From Epiperipatus broadwayi (taxonomy: Eukaryota; Onychophora; Udeonychophora; Euonychophora; Peripatidae), in contig JAQFVV010000012.1 in NCBI GenBank assembly GCA_028023455.1, forward strand, positions 11,690,499 to 11,754,498: a stretch of DNA of 64,000 nucleotides, in the 5' to 3' direction. How positions within the stretch are numbered: the stretch's first letter is position 1; each line of letters starts with the position of its first letter. The position numbers and the translations under genes are program-made. The notes beneath the pieces are model-generated. The model made no database searches and was not told where the DNA came from. It saw nothing but the letters and a program-made list of their open reading frames with translations. This document shows, one piece after another, positions 45,501 through 56,353 of this stretch.

Positions 45501-45610
45501 TAAAATGATCAAGCTATAAAAGACAGAGTTGAAAAATGGACACCTGAAATTCATTATTGTTGGACAACAATCTTTTTTGTACAATCATTAAGCTCAATAA
45601 AGTTTCTTTT
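42540..45610 (+). pseudogene. Non-LTR retrotransposon with APE-type endonuclease and RT (decayed)
   Basis: Plus-strand blocks occur in order. GYFNMAYNEFVMKWLHL (about 42681) resembles the GDFN block of apurinic-type endonucleases, with the D changed to Y; SLIIDMVFYSPALHHM follows at about 42805. RT blocks are NLRPISMSPLGIQVL (43606-43700), LDIKSAFDTVP with the first catalytic D (43928-43960), ISQGLPLSALLFTLYINPLI (about 44105-44165) and VAYMDDIYIF with the catalytic YMDD at 44228-44239. A CWTT block and a microsatellite follow at the 3' end. Frameshifts and stops separate the blocks, so it is dead. The clade is not resolved; it is clearly different from the RTE relics at 28 and 45.7 kb. Confidence 0.75.
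43781..43930 (+). repeat. Perfect 75-bp tandem duplication inside the RT
   Basis: Two identical copies, 43781-43855 and 43856-43930, each 75 bp, start GCTGCATTTCTGTTTAAAAC. Being 25 codons long, the duplication keeps the frame and repeats the segment just before the LDIKSAFDT block. Perfect identity inside a decayed element implies a very recent event or an assembly artefact. Confidence 0.95.
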
Positions 45611-45617
45611 GAAAACT

Positions 45618-45684
45618 AATAATAATAATGATGGTGGTGGTAGTGGTGGTGGTGATGATAATGATGATGATGATGATGATGATG

Positions 45685-45720
<36 letters not shown>
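45618..45720. repeat. Compound GGT/GAT/AAT microsatellite
   Basis: A run of GGT-like triplets passes into GAT repeats and then an uninterrupted AAT run. It sits exactly between the 3' end of the non-LTR element and the RTE relic, and may have grown from the 3' tail of the former. Confidence 0.9.
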
Positions 45721-45721
<1 letters not shown>

Positions 45722-45739
45722 AGATTTATATAAAGTTTG

Positions 45740-46410
45740 AATACTAGAAATGACAAAAGTGAAATACAGTCCATGGATTTTTATTCAGGAATCCACTATT
45801 TTACCATTGCTGTTAATCAAACAGAGTAAAATAAAGTTTAATAGCAATTAATTAAAAGAAACTAACAATGTAAATAAATATCTTGGTCAACTTAGGAATT
45901 AAATTAACCATAGAATTAATTATATATTAATAAGAGATGCTTTCACTAGAAATATCTTAAATAAAAATATTTCTTTCACACTTTTTAATGGTTCAGAGAC
46001 TTGGATATTTAATAAAAATGTAATGTCTACACAGCAAAGTAAGGAAATCTGTAAGTTACGATTAAAAATGAGGGAATGACGGGGATAATAAATGAACAAG
46101 CAGATATGCCTAATATCATTGCAAGAAGTAAGAACAGAATATGCTAAATAAAAGCGTGGTAATCGTTGGTGAATTAAATATGTTAATTGGATTTAAAGAA
46201 ATTTTAACTCCCCCCCCCAAAAAAAAAAAAAAAATTATATGTGAAATAAATGAATAAGTTAAGATTTGACAAAGTGTGAAGCAGAAGGAAATAGACCACA
46301 TGTAAAATGGACTAATAAGATTAAGTTTTGCTGGACTGATTTGACAAGAAAAACTATAAATCAAAGGGCAACATATCCTTCAATGGATCGATAATGGTTG
46401 AAAATGATGG
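45740..46410 (+). pseudogene. RTE-type retrotransposon, 3' part of RT relic
   Basis: Plus-strand frames give NVNKYLGQLRN (about 45870), FTLFNGSETWIFNKNVMSTQ (about 45980) and, further on, RPHVKWTNKIKF near 46300 and RATYPSMDR near 46370. These match the C-terminal part of RTE-type polyproteins (YLGQ, YGSETWTL, GRP-RW-D and a final MDR-W block) in the correct order. This is a 5'-truncated copy, as is usual for non-LTR elements, related to the relic at 28.0-29.95 kb. The frames carry stops. Confidence 0.75.
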
Positions 46411-46419
46411 CGATGGTAA

Positions 46420-48384
46420 TATAATTGGTTTTCAAATAATTATTAAGTTTTAAAAAACAAATTTAATATACATTTAAATAAGGAATATATATATATATAA
46501 GGCTGTTGACAATTGATTATTTTGTAATTTGGTAGAAAACATTCACAGAATGAAAGGAATTACTTTTAGTTTTATTTTACAAGAAAGATAAAATGCTTTA
46601 GTTTCTTCTTTTATATTAAAAAGACAGAATTAAAACCTTTGTTTTCAATCTATTTTAATAAAACAGCTGACTTTTCACACATCAAATTCTCAACTTTTAA
46701 ATAATTTCTGACATCATTTATCTTTGCTTCATTGTATAAAAATTCATAAGATTATGACATTTATAATAAAATGTTTATTTTTAAAAATTCTTTATCTTCC
46801 TTTAATAATGATTTTCATTGATTTTTATTTATTTATAATTCTAACCTAAAATTCTTCACTTTAATTTACTATCCTAAAACAGATGTTTGATTCAATATCT
46901 ATTTTTTTTTTAATCAAAAAATTTAACCCTTTATTTTCAAGAATTTGTTCAAGTTTTAAATAATGAAATTGCATTTTTTAAAAATAAATAATGAATTTAT
47001 TAAAAAATATTTATATACACAAGATTTGCAGTAAATATTCATGAAAAACTGTGTTCGTATTTACAATATTACAAAGGTTTGAGTTGTATAAACTCCAGTT
47101 TATCGATATGAAAAATTATTGTAAACTCTATAGTAAAAAAAACTATTTGGAAATATTTGTTAGAATTTTTACATTGAAATAAATATTAAGTATATCAAAC
47201 CAATATTTGATCCAAATAGTCTTTTCCAAAAATATTATAAATATTTTTGTTTGCAGGTTTATAGCATTAATTTTAAGTTTGAAATGAAATCACTTTTTGT
47301 TTTTTTGTAATTAGAGATTAATAAAATTTAATACTTTTTTACATAGTAAGTTTTAACTATTATATTTCAAATGAAATACGTTTTTTTAAATATAACTATT
47401 TATAAATATTTATGCAGTTAAGTCTATTTTTTTACCATTTTGAAATAAAAACAAAGCAAATGATCATGAAGAAACCTGTTAATATTAACTGAAATTATTT
47501 TCAGTTTAAAAACATAGTTTTTACTATTTATAGAGAAATTATATTTTATTATCACTTTAAAAATTTTTCTTATAAATTTTTTTTATTTCAAGCTTGAATT
47601 TATTTTTTAAAGTAATTTTCCAATTTTTAAATAATTGCTGCTTTTACATCATACCTACCTTAACATTATTCAACTTGTTTTTTTTTTTTGCAAAGTTTAT
47701 TAAAATTCGTGCTTTGTTTTATAAAATAATTGTATAATAATTATTAAAAATCAAAAACTTTCATTATTACATATTTATTTTTAATGTAAATATTTTTTTA
47801 AAAAAGTTGCAATTTTTAGTGTAACATTAACAATGCAAATTATGTAGCAATACTGTTTGCTAATATGCCATCAAAGACAGCCTGTAATAATTTATTGCAA
47901 TATCACAAAATATTGTTTAAAAAATAATATTTTAAAGCATAATTTGATAATTATCAGATATTGATATTTATTTATTGACATTTTAAATAAAGATACCAAT
48001 AAAAAGAATTAGTTATATGAAAAATAAAAAAGAAAGAGAAAGAAGTATGGAGATTATTAAAATAATTGATTAAAAAGAATTTATTTCCTGAATTCAATCT
48101 GCTCTTTTTGACCATTAAATGGGAAAATTTTTTTTTTGTTTTGATTATGATCTAATTTTCAAATATTTGCAAAGTTCTAATATGATTTTTTTTTTAAAAA
48201 TTGATTGCATTTTGAAATTTAAATATCAACCAAATTAAATCAAAGTTACTATATTCTGATATAAATAAATAGTTTAATACTGAAATAAAGTTGGAGCTTA
48301 CAGCCAAAGAAAACAGTGATATCTATTCACAAATCAAACAAAAATGAAAGGTTTGATTTGACAGAATATTTTTTCATTTCAAAT
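46420..48384. other. Very AT-rich spacer, nothing recognised
   Basis: The sequence is dominated by long A and T runs. I see no gene, repeat family or structure. Confidence 0.5.
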
Positions 48385-48385
48385 A

Positions 48386-49341
48386 AACCTGGGTCTTAGT
48401 TTATGCAGATTATTTTAATGCAATTTTGAAGTTATGTGATTCATGTTTCTTCTTAATATCTTTCATATTTCACTATATTTATTAGATATCAAGAAATTTA
48501 AATTATTAATAACTTATTTTGACTTGAAATACTTTTTTTTTCAAAAATATAATGTTATATTAGCAGCTAATGTGAATATGGCCTGAAGCTGTATTTAGAA
48601 CTTAGCTTCTATGTAAATAACCTATTTTTACTAATGAGTAAATAATAATAATAGATTTATACTTACATATAAAAATATCACAATAAATATTCAAAAAATT
48701 TAAACTTTTAAAATATATTGTTATATATAACAGAAATAAATAATTGTTTAGATTTTTAAAATAAATAACAAAGATTTTATAAACTGAAAATAATCTTTCT
48801 AATGATAATGTTTTGATTGCGATCTCATTTTTTTAATATAAAAACAGAAAACCATTAACACAGCACAAGACTAAAAATGGTGCTAGTTGTACATCACATC
48901 ACAAATAAAAATAAAGTGGCTTAACAGGTTTCTCTGGGCATAATTGCTGAGAGATTCTTGACTTTGTTTAAGGAAAAGCCACAATACATCACATCACATC
49001 GAATCTGATTTCTTACCAGTTTACAAATGAATTCTAGCGGTAATGATTAAAATATGTATGAAAAATGTAAAATTAAATACTATAGTAATAAAAAAAGTAA
49101 AAAAAGTTTGTCTTGTATTAAATTTTTTTAAATATTTGAAATTTTTTATTAGTCATACTTTATTTGCTTATTTTTTTAATGCGAATTTTAAAGTAATTTT
49201 TTTTTGTTGCTTTGCTTTTATGTGACTTCTGAAACAGCATCTATACTCTATTTTCCAAGTTTAAATTAAGTCTTTTTTGTGCGTTTTTTTAATGCGGGTT
49301 TTCTGTGGAACCTATCTATCGCATAAAATGAGACCCAGGTG
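48386..49341 (+). mobile_element. Tigger/pogo-like non-autonomous element (copy 3, reversed)
   Basis: The left end AACCTGGGTCTTAGTTTATG matches the right end of the 40.7-kb copy in reverse, and the right end GCATAAAATGAGACCCAGGT matches that copy's left end. TA flanks it at 48384-48385 and 49342-49343. At 956 bp it carries no transposase frame. It lies opposite to copies 1 and 2, hence plus by the same convention. Confidence 0.8.
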
Positions 49342-49343
49342 TA

Positions 49344-50029
49344 TATTTATATTTATTTCAATAGTATTTTTATTAATAAAAATGAAATATATATTTAATT
49401 TTATATTTGCTAATGTTAGTTAACAATTATAAAATCTTCATATTGATGCAAAAAATAGACATTAATTAGAGGCTTAGGTATAAGTATTTTATTTATCAAT
49501 ATAAATTAATTTTTCACAATTTTTAAATTATTTTATATTTTGATAATTTTGAAAAGTTTTAAAATAATAAATATTATATAAAATAATTTAATATTGCGAC
49601 AAACTCTATTTAAGCTGAAGGCTACATATATTGCAATATATAATTGTACTAAATATAATAGAAGTTATAATTAATTTTTTTTATTAGCTTATTACAGAAA
49701 ATGCATTATTGTTTAAAGTAATATATTTTATAAGAATGATCCTCATAATTCCAATATTTCTTTCTTATATTTTTGTATAAAATTTTGAAATTATAGTAAA
49801 GTAATATAACACTTATTTTCTTGTAAAACATGTACACTAAATTAAAACTTATTAAAGGGGCAGTACACTATAAAAATATGCAAGTATGTGAATGAATGAT
49901 CTAAAGTAAAATCAATAAAGCACGTTAGTTTATATAATATTAAAAGGTCTATAATGAATATTATAATTTTAATTTAATGTTTGAAGGTGCATGGTGGTGA
50001 GCATATTGGTGAGCATATATATATTCTCT
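49344..50029. other. AT-rich spacer, nothing recognised
   Basis: No coding or repeat signal was seen. Confidence 0.5.
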
Positions 50030-50243
50030 ACATCTGTCCACTTCATCTTATACAACTGATCCACATGACCACATATATGTGAAAAAGATAAATGATCTCC
50101 AATATATGTATTTCATGGCTTTAATCTCCTCCATTCTCCAACTCTTCAGCCATCCATATCATTGAAAATCTGATGACAGAATGTTCAATGCCCTAATTGA
50201 TGCCAATGTTATTGCCATATCCATGTTGACCTTAAGTCACTCT
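50030..50243 (-). repeat. Hammerhead-repeat unit with ribozyme half deleted
   Basis: On the minus strand the upstream body (GGCATCAATTAGGGCATTGA, ATTTTCAATGATATGGATGG) joins directly to CATGAAATACATATATTGGA, so the first half of the ribozyme, including CTGATGA, is deleted while the GAAA box, stem III and returning stem I remain. The unit continues with the usual TCATGTGGATCAGTTGTATA downstream motif and abuts the PLE fragment at 50250. Confidence 0.7.
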
Positions 50244-50251
50244 GGCACTTT

Positions 50252-50640
50252 ATGTATAGGACCTTAATATGTCCATGCTCACAAGCCAGCTGTGGGGCTA
50301 TGCATTATGGTGAAACTCGGGTTACTGTCATTACCAGAGTATATCAATACATGTATGTATATAATAGATTGTGTACTAAAAATGAAGACAGTTCAATATT
50401 CCTAGAACACCAAAAAACATTTAATCACAGATTTGAACCCACCAATGCTGAAATCATGTGCTTGGAAAGAAATGATGCCAAACACAAAGTAAAAGAAGCA
50501 TATTTCATTGTGAATGACCCAAAGGCCATCAAAAAATGAGATTCCTGCTTCCTGATTTCCAAGAAATGGACTAGTTAAATAATTTGCATACATTTGCATA
50601 CAAAATAGAGAATGATACAGGCTATAAATGTGGGGGCAAA
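50252..50640 (+). pseudogene. Penelope-like element GIY-YIG fragment
   Basis: A 95-codon open stretch (50252-50539) reads HYGETRVTVITRVYQYMYVY and continues SSIFLEHQKTFNHRFEPTNA and KVKEAYFIVNDPKAI. These match the endonuclease of the PLE at 52601-53257 (YYGETKTNIATRV, SIFVEHERNSGHAFLPTTA, KVRDAYFIAADPSAI) throughout, so both come from one subfamily. The RT is absent. The fragment is enclosed by hammerhead-repeat units on both sides (50030-50243 and 50700 onward). Confidence 0.7.
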
Positions 50641-50699
50641 CATGCCCTGAAATTGCTAAGCCAGAAGAAACACAGTTAAAATAATAGCTTCACTGGGGT

Positions 50700-50960
50700 G
50701 CATTGGAAGTGCTGTATATAATCAAATACACAGAAGAGGAATGGAAAGAATGCAGGCTGAACATGTAATATTTAAATATAAGTATATTGTCTATACTGAA
50801 TTTAATGTAATTAAAAAAGATTTGAACTTGAACTTTCAAGCACCCTACATCTATCCACTTCCTCTTATACAACTGATACACATGACCATATATATGTAAG
50901 AAAGATAAATAATGACCAATATATGAATTTCATGCTAAAACAGCACTCATCATAGATATC
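50700..50960 (-). repeat. Hammerhead-repeat unit, ribozyme truncated
   Basis: The minus strand carries ATGATGAGTGCTGTTTTAGC, then ATGAAATTCATATATTGGTC and the downstream body as far as TTCAGCCTGCATTC (about 50760). The stem I strand before the core box is missing where it joins a plus-oriented unit at about 50955. The core box is at 50947-50953. Confidence 0.65.
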
Positions 50961-50964
50961 TGAA

Positions 50965-51334
50965 GAATTAGAGAGTGGAGAAGATTGAAGCCTGTCAATT
51001 AAAGTTTGAAAATTTTCTACCTTAAACTGAGCACTGATTATATATGTGAGTAGTAGATGATGATCTGCATTAGCTGATGAGTTCTGGTCCAGCATGAAAT
51101 ACACATATATTGGAGATCATTTATCTTTTTCACATGTATGTGTTCATGTGTATTGGTTATATAAAACTGAGTAGATAGATGTAGGGAATTTGAAAATCTG
51201 AGTTCAATTCTGTTCTAATTACATTAAAATCAGTATAGACAACATATTTGTATTTAAATGTTACATATTCAGCCTGAATTCTACCCATCCCTCTTGTATG
51301 TTTTTAAAAGGACATTTTAAGATGTTATACATGA
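50965..51334 (+). repeat. Hammerhead-repeat unit, plus strand
   Basis: The upstream body (AGAGTGGAGAAGATTGAAGC, TTTGAAAATTTTC, TAAACTGAGCACTGATTATA) leads into the ribozyme at 51056-51125. The downstream body continues TTCACATGTATGTGTTCATG and TTCAGCCTGAATTCTACCCA. The next plus-strand unit follows head-to-tail, with core boxes 473 bp apart (51074 and 51547). Confidence 0.7.
51056..51125 (+). ncRNA. Type I hammerhead ribozyme motif, partly decayed
   Basis: The core CTGATGA is at 51074-51080, stem II GTTCT/AGCAT (one mismatch), GAAA intact, stem III ATA(CACA)TAT, then ATTGGAGATCAT. Outer stem I is ATGATC with GATCAT, but the inner CCAA has become TTAG, so the helix next to the cleavage site is broken. 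Activity is doubtful. Confidence 0.6.
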
Positions 51335-51562
51335 AGGTTAAAGTGACATGGATGTAACAATAATATTAGCATCAACTAGGACATTGTGTGTTCCATCATC
51401 ATATTTTCAATGATATGAATAAGAAAAGTTGGAAACTGGAGAATATTGAAGTCTGTCCATTAAACTTTGAGGATTTGCCCTCTTAATATTGTTTTCTTAA
51501 TATAAACTGAGCACTGATTTTATATATGGTACATGATGTGAAACAACTGATGAGTATTGGTT
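51335..51562 (+). repeat. Hammerhead-repeat unit, 3' truncated within the ribozyme
   Basis: It starts near AAGTGACATGGATGTAACAA, contains AGCATCAACTAGGACATTGT, ATTTTCAATGATATGAATAA and TAAACTGAGCACTGATTTTA, then CAACTGATGAGTATTGGTTC (core box 51547-51553), and ends in the middle of the motif. It gives the clearest view of the 5' body of the unit. Confidence 0.7.
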
Positions 51563-51569
51563 CAGTATA

Positions 51570-52430
51570 TATCATTAAGTGAGTCAACACTTAGACAATT
51601 CCAATATCATTAACAATCAACAATTGACAATATCACCTTTATTAATGGTCCAATAGACTTATATAGACTCTAAAGATTACACCTTGATCACAAAGATTGA
51701 AATTATTGATAGAAAGAAGTTTAAATAACCCTCTTTAAATAGATAAATATAACCTGTTCTGCATGCAGACTAATGAATATTCAGTTATAACATTACAAAC
51801 TGCAATTATAATTTTCAAATTGCATCTGCACTATTACTTTAAACAACAATTGTAATAATGATGAAGGTGATGGATTTTAAGTAATCATTAAAAGCCAGTC
51901 AACACTTAGACAATCCCAATATTGTCAAATTGGAAAAGAATAAATATTGTTAACAATCAACAATTTCAAATTGATGTCAAGGCAATCTTTGTTTAACAAT
52001 AAAGGTCAAATCCCACCTTTATTAATGATCCAATATTACATATGGAAGCTTACATATTTGTATTTAATCACAAAATATTTCAATCATGAATAAATCAATA
52101 AATATTATTCTATTTAAAAATGAATAAATTTAAATAGCTATGGAGACATGCTGTGCATATTATAACAAAAATATTTCAATTTATAATTTTAATTCACTTT
52201 ACATTATGAATCAAATTATTTTTATATCTAATTAAATAAAATACAAATATATTAAATCAATGCAAAACCTGCACTTTTACCTAAAAAAAAATATATAATT
52301 GGCATTTTTCTTATTCTATGAATGATATAACAAATTTATTGATACACTCTCTACATTAGATATTTGTAAATACAAGCTCAAAAAAGCAATGTCATGCTAT
52401 ATATAACTTGCTTTATTGATTATTAATATA
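51570..52430. repeat. AT-rich spacer with a direct repeat about 314 bp apart
   Basis: GTCAACACTTAGACAATTCC (about 51584) recurs as GTCAACACTTAGACAATCCC (about 51898). AACAATCAACAATT and CACCTTTATTAATGGTCCAA motifs follow both in the same order, so a block of about 80 to 140 bp is duplicated. The remainder up to 52430 shows nothing. Confidence 0.65.
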
Positions 52431-52432
52431 TA

Positions 52433-53300
52433 TATATATATATGTGTGCTCTGCGCACAAGTAATGAAGCTATTAATAAATTGTCAACATTTGTTACTGC
52501 CAAGTGCTTCCGGGACAGTCTATAGTCCCATATTCATGGCGAGTTATTCTGTTAATAACTGTAAAACTATGCAAATTTTATGCAAACTTATGTGCAGATG
52601 TTACGTGGAACATTTACGAGATAGGGAATAGCAGGCCTCTCTTCTGTTGATTGCCGATGGGTCAGCCGCAATGAAGTAAGCATCCCTAACTTTACGTTTG
52701 GTGTTGTTTGTTTCAGAGCAAACGACACTGGCTGTGGTAGGTAGAAAAGCATGTCCAGAGTTTCTCTCGTGTTCGACAAAAATTGAATTACCTTCATACT
52801 TTGTTTTGGTTTTATTGTAAAGGTATCGGTGTTGAGCTACTCTGGTGGCAATGTTAGTTTTGGTCTCTCCATAATATGTTGCCATACAATTTCTTTGGGG
52901 GCAGGTAATTTTGTACACAACTTGAGGGGTGAGTTCAGATTTGATCCTGTCTTTGGTATTATTTATCAGTCTATTGGTGTTGGGAGGTGAACGGAAAGCG
53001 ACTTCAAAGTCACATGATAGTTGATTGATAAGGCTTTTAGCTGTAGAGTGAACGTATGGGATTAAGATTCTTGGTTTGTTTTCTTTCTTGTGGTTGTGGT
53101 TTATTTTATAGAAAAATTTGTTGACTTTTCTGTTGATGGATGAATAAGTGTGTCCTATTTTCCTTAAATCAGTTTTACAGTTATTAACAGAATAACTCGC
53201 CATGAATATGGGACTGTAGACTGTCCCGAAAGCGCTTGGCAGTAAAAATTTTGACAATTTATTAATAGCTTCATTACCTGTGCACAGAGCACATATATAT
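52433..53300 (-). mobile_element. Penelope-like element with inverted terminal arms
   Basis: A minus-strand PLE fragment is enclosed by inverted arms of about 135 bp: 52433-52571 and 53166-53300 are reverse complements that include ATTCATGGCGAGTTATTCTG, GTTAATAACTG, AAGCTATTAATAAATTGTC and a terminal TATATATA run. One arm covers the beginning of the surviving open frame. PLEs often carry long terminal repeats that can lie in inverted orientation, so this may be the native end structure; an insertion with partial inversion is the alternative. No target duplication was resolved because both ends are TA repeats. Confidence 0.7.
52601..53257 (-). pseudogene. PLE open frame with linker and GIY-YIG endonuclease, RT missing
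   Basis: This 218-codon frame is the longest in the window. About residues 35-110 are the basic linker found between RT and endonuclease in PLEs. Residues 113-120 (VVYKITCP) and 128-132 (YYGET) are the GIY and YIG elements, followed by TNIATRVAQH with the conserved arginine at about 139 and IFVEHERNSGH with the glutamate at about 162, so the known catalytic positions of GIY-YIG nucleases are occupied. The frame ends KCST followed by a stop. The RT that should precede it is absent, and the first 35 codons derive from the inverted arm. It could encode a free-standing nuclease if transcribed, but there is no evidence that it is. Confidence 0.75.
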
Positions 53301-55555
53301 ATTAATTTATTGATTATTATAATTTTACCTTTAAGGCTAAGGCTATTAATACATGGTAGTTCTGAATTTGGTTCAGTCCCATATAGCTATTTAAGTTAGA
53401 TAGGTGAAGTTAATGACATTTTCATGTCTAAAAATTTCAGAGATTCTACTTAAATATTATATATTAAATAAATGCTGCATTTTGAGTTGATATTTTAGAT
53501 CTAGTGTGTGAATGTTTTAGCTCCTCACTGAGGTAAGCCATAAGCTTGAAACCAATTGGTGTGAGGATAAGAATATTCCAGATAGAGATATTTCCTCTTA
53601 CCACACTTATCAATTAAGAGCTTGTTTGAGCTATTGGTATGCCCTCTATATTAAAATTTCAAAAAAAATATATCTAGAATTTCTATCTTCACAAGGCCTT
53701 TAACCTAGTCTAGAACTTTTATTTGATCAGACAGTGCTTTTTAATATTTTTGCTGGATAGTTTGTCTTATAAACTCACTAATTTATTCCGTTTATTCAAA
53801 ATTTATTTACTTTTTAAATTAAATACTTTTTACTTTGGGCTTAAGCAGAAATAATTTTTTATCAACTACAAACCTAAAATTTAAATTATATATATATATG
53901 TATGAATATTAATATTTATGTTATTTACCAGTCAATTTCTTTCACCTGTGCTTTATAATCATATAACCATCAGTGCTTTGATATTTATAAACCTTATTTT
54001 ACTGGAATCTCAAGATATATAATGTCAGTGTGATATATTCTAATTAGCACATATGTAATATAAATGCTGAGGGTTATTAATATTTCAAATTATTAATATT
54101 TCAAATTCAATAATTTCTAGACTTCACTTATACAAAGATATCTGTTTTATACATACTGAACTATGAGATCATGGAAAGATCATACTGCTCCATTTCAGTT
54201 TAAAAGTTCAATCTTGATCAACATGAGCAACAACTTACTTTGCTCTGAAGTTGATTTTCTACACATTACTTTGTTAGTTAAATTGAACCCCTATTTATAC
54301 CAGATAATTATTTAATGTATAAACAGGAGAATTAATAAAAAATCTTTACCCTATTGATTAATGAAAAGCAAGATAATAACTAAATTATCATTTTTGGTAA
54401 ATTTTTATTCATTAAAACAAAAATGTTTTTAAAAAATTATTTATCTTTTAAGTAAATACAAATTATAGAATTAACTCTATAATGTATAGTTCAAAGAAAA
54501 AAAACATTTCATTTGTTAAAAAAAAAATTTTTTTTGTTACCTTAAAAATTTAGATTTTTATTAAAATCAGAAATAAACAAATAAAAAATTTTGTATTAAT
54601 GACTTTTTATCATAATTTCAAATAATTTGTAATATTTCAAAAATGTCAAATATTATTAATTAATTCAACACTTCAGTTATTTCATACTTTATTTTAAAAT
54701 AATTAATTATATGTATAAATTTTGTCAGTGTCCACTTCTTTTTTTCTTTTTAAGTTTTGAATATACATGCATGTTCACATAATGCACACTATGTTGTTCA
54801 CTCTGAGATCAATAATAGCTATTTAAATAATATTTATACACATATACCCCAGTTAAGCACTGGGTTTTTATGAGAGAATTTGCAATAGTGATCATCATCA
54901 ATTTTTATTCATTATTTTGATTTACAATTGATTATTCAATATGATGACCTTAAAAAGAATTTAAAAACTTTTTTTGGTTGTCATCCAAAAGCAAAATATC
55001 AGCATTCATGCTGAAATTATACAGTACAGAGTTTATTTGTATGATATGTGATAGTATACAATATTACAGTGCTGTATTCAATATTTTGATTATAAATTTG
55101 AAATATAATTAATGAATGAACTATACAGCATTTTATTTAATTTTCATCCAACATCCTTGCAAAATAATGAGTTCTTATTACTGACTTTTTCAAAATAAAG
55201 ATGTTCATTGTCATTGACTACAAAACTAAAAAAAAATTGTTTCATTCAGTATAACAAATAATCAAAAACATATTTTGAAGATGTACAACAACCAAATATA
55301 TTACTACAGTATTAAATTATAAAAATGTGTACATTAGTTTAAAAACTGTACATGGTATTTATTTACTTTTATGGATTAACATTATTATGAATGGTACTTT
55401 GTTTGAAGCAAAAATTATAATCATCATACTGTAATTTAATGATCATAATTGTTGTTTTGGAAAAAATGACTTCATGGATTACATAATTAATAATTAATTT
55501 CATATGATCAAAAATTAGTAAATCTTAATTAAAAATAACACTTAATCTATTTGCT
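53301..55555. other. AT-rich spacer, nothing recognised
   Basis: The sequence is stop-rich throughout. A short exact direct repeat TTAATATTTCAAAT occurs twice near 54077-54105. No family similarity was found. Confidence 0.5.
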
Positions 55556-55559
55556 AGAT

Positions 55560-56353
55560 CTTAAGATAACTAGAAACAGAAATAAACCGGATTACTACAA
55601 AAAGATGCTGCATTTCATATAAATCAAGAGTATCAATGTCACATAAAGTGGCACATTTGAAGTCCTTGTTTAAAAATGATAATCTGTAAATATTCATAAG
55701 ATAAAGACAAAAATATTGAAATGTATTCTAATGAATTGTTAAATGTTGGATATAATTATGATCATATTTATTATACTATTAAGAATTTTAATTCAAAATA
55801 TATATACAAAAATAAAAATAAGATTAATATTGATGTTAATTCTTCTGATAATAAAATTTGGATATTATTACCATATATTTCGAATCATCAGGCAAGTTTC
55901 ATAAAGAAAATTTATAAAGATATATGTGACATTGCATTTTATGCACCAGTTACATTAAATAAATTAATAAATAACTGTAAAGATAAAATCTTATTTACAA
56001 ATAAAAATTGTATCATTTATAAATGGATATATAAATGTGGTAATGGATATATAGGTGAGTCAAGATATACATTGGAGAAAAGAACAAAAGAGCACTTGTT
56101 ATTAAAAACAGTTCAAAATCTGAAACAAAATTCTAAAGATAATGATAATTTATCAGTTTCTGTTTTTTATGACCATAATACATCATGTATATATAGTTTT
56201 GATTTTAATTATAATAATGTAAAAATATTGCAAACTAAAAGAAATAATAATAAAAGAAAAATCAAGGTACCTATGTTAATATATAAATACAGGCAAGACT
56301 TAATCAATAGGCAGGCAGCAAATGTTAAGATCACAGAATTATGGGAAAGTTGA
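55560..56353 (+). pseudogene. Divergent Penelope-like element fragment with intact GIY-YIG frame
   Basis: The open frame 55721-56353 (210 codons) is uninterrupted. Residues about 45-95 are a PLE-type linker (KIWILLPYISNHQASFIKKI, then TLNKLINNCKDKI), residues 98-101 (IIYK) and 109-114 (GYIGES) the GIY and YIG elements, and arginine about 121 the conserved arginine. Upstream, 55590-55680 has decayed KPDYYKKMLHF, resembling the KPT-T---LHF block at the end of PLE RT, so the insertion is truncated within RT. It is AT-rich in codon use (Asn, Lys, Ile, Tyr) and differs strongly from the 52.6-kb copy and from 19.8 kb, so it is a third PLE lineage. The start Met is arbitrary. Confidence 0.7.

Noticed and set aside
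45618-45720. Poly-Asp/Asn coding repeat
   Set aside because: The GAT/AAT triplets form a microsatellite between two retroelement relics and are not in a sustained reading frame.
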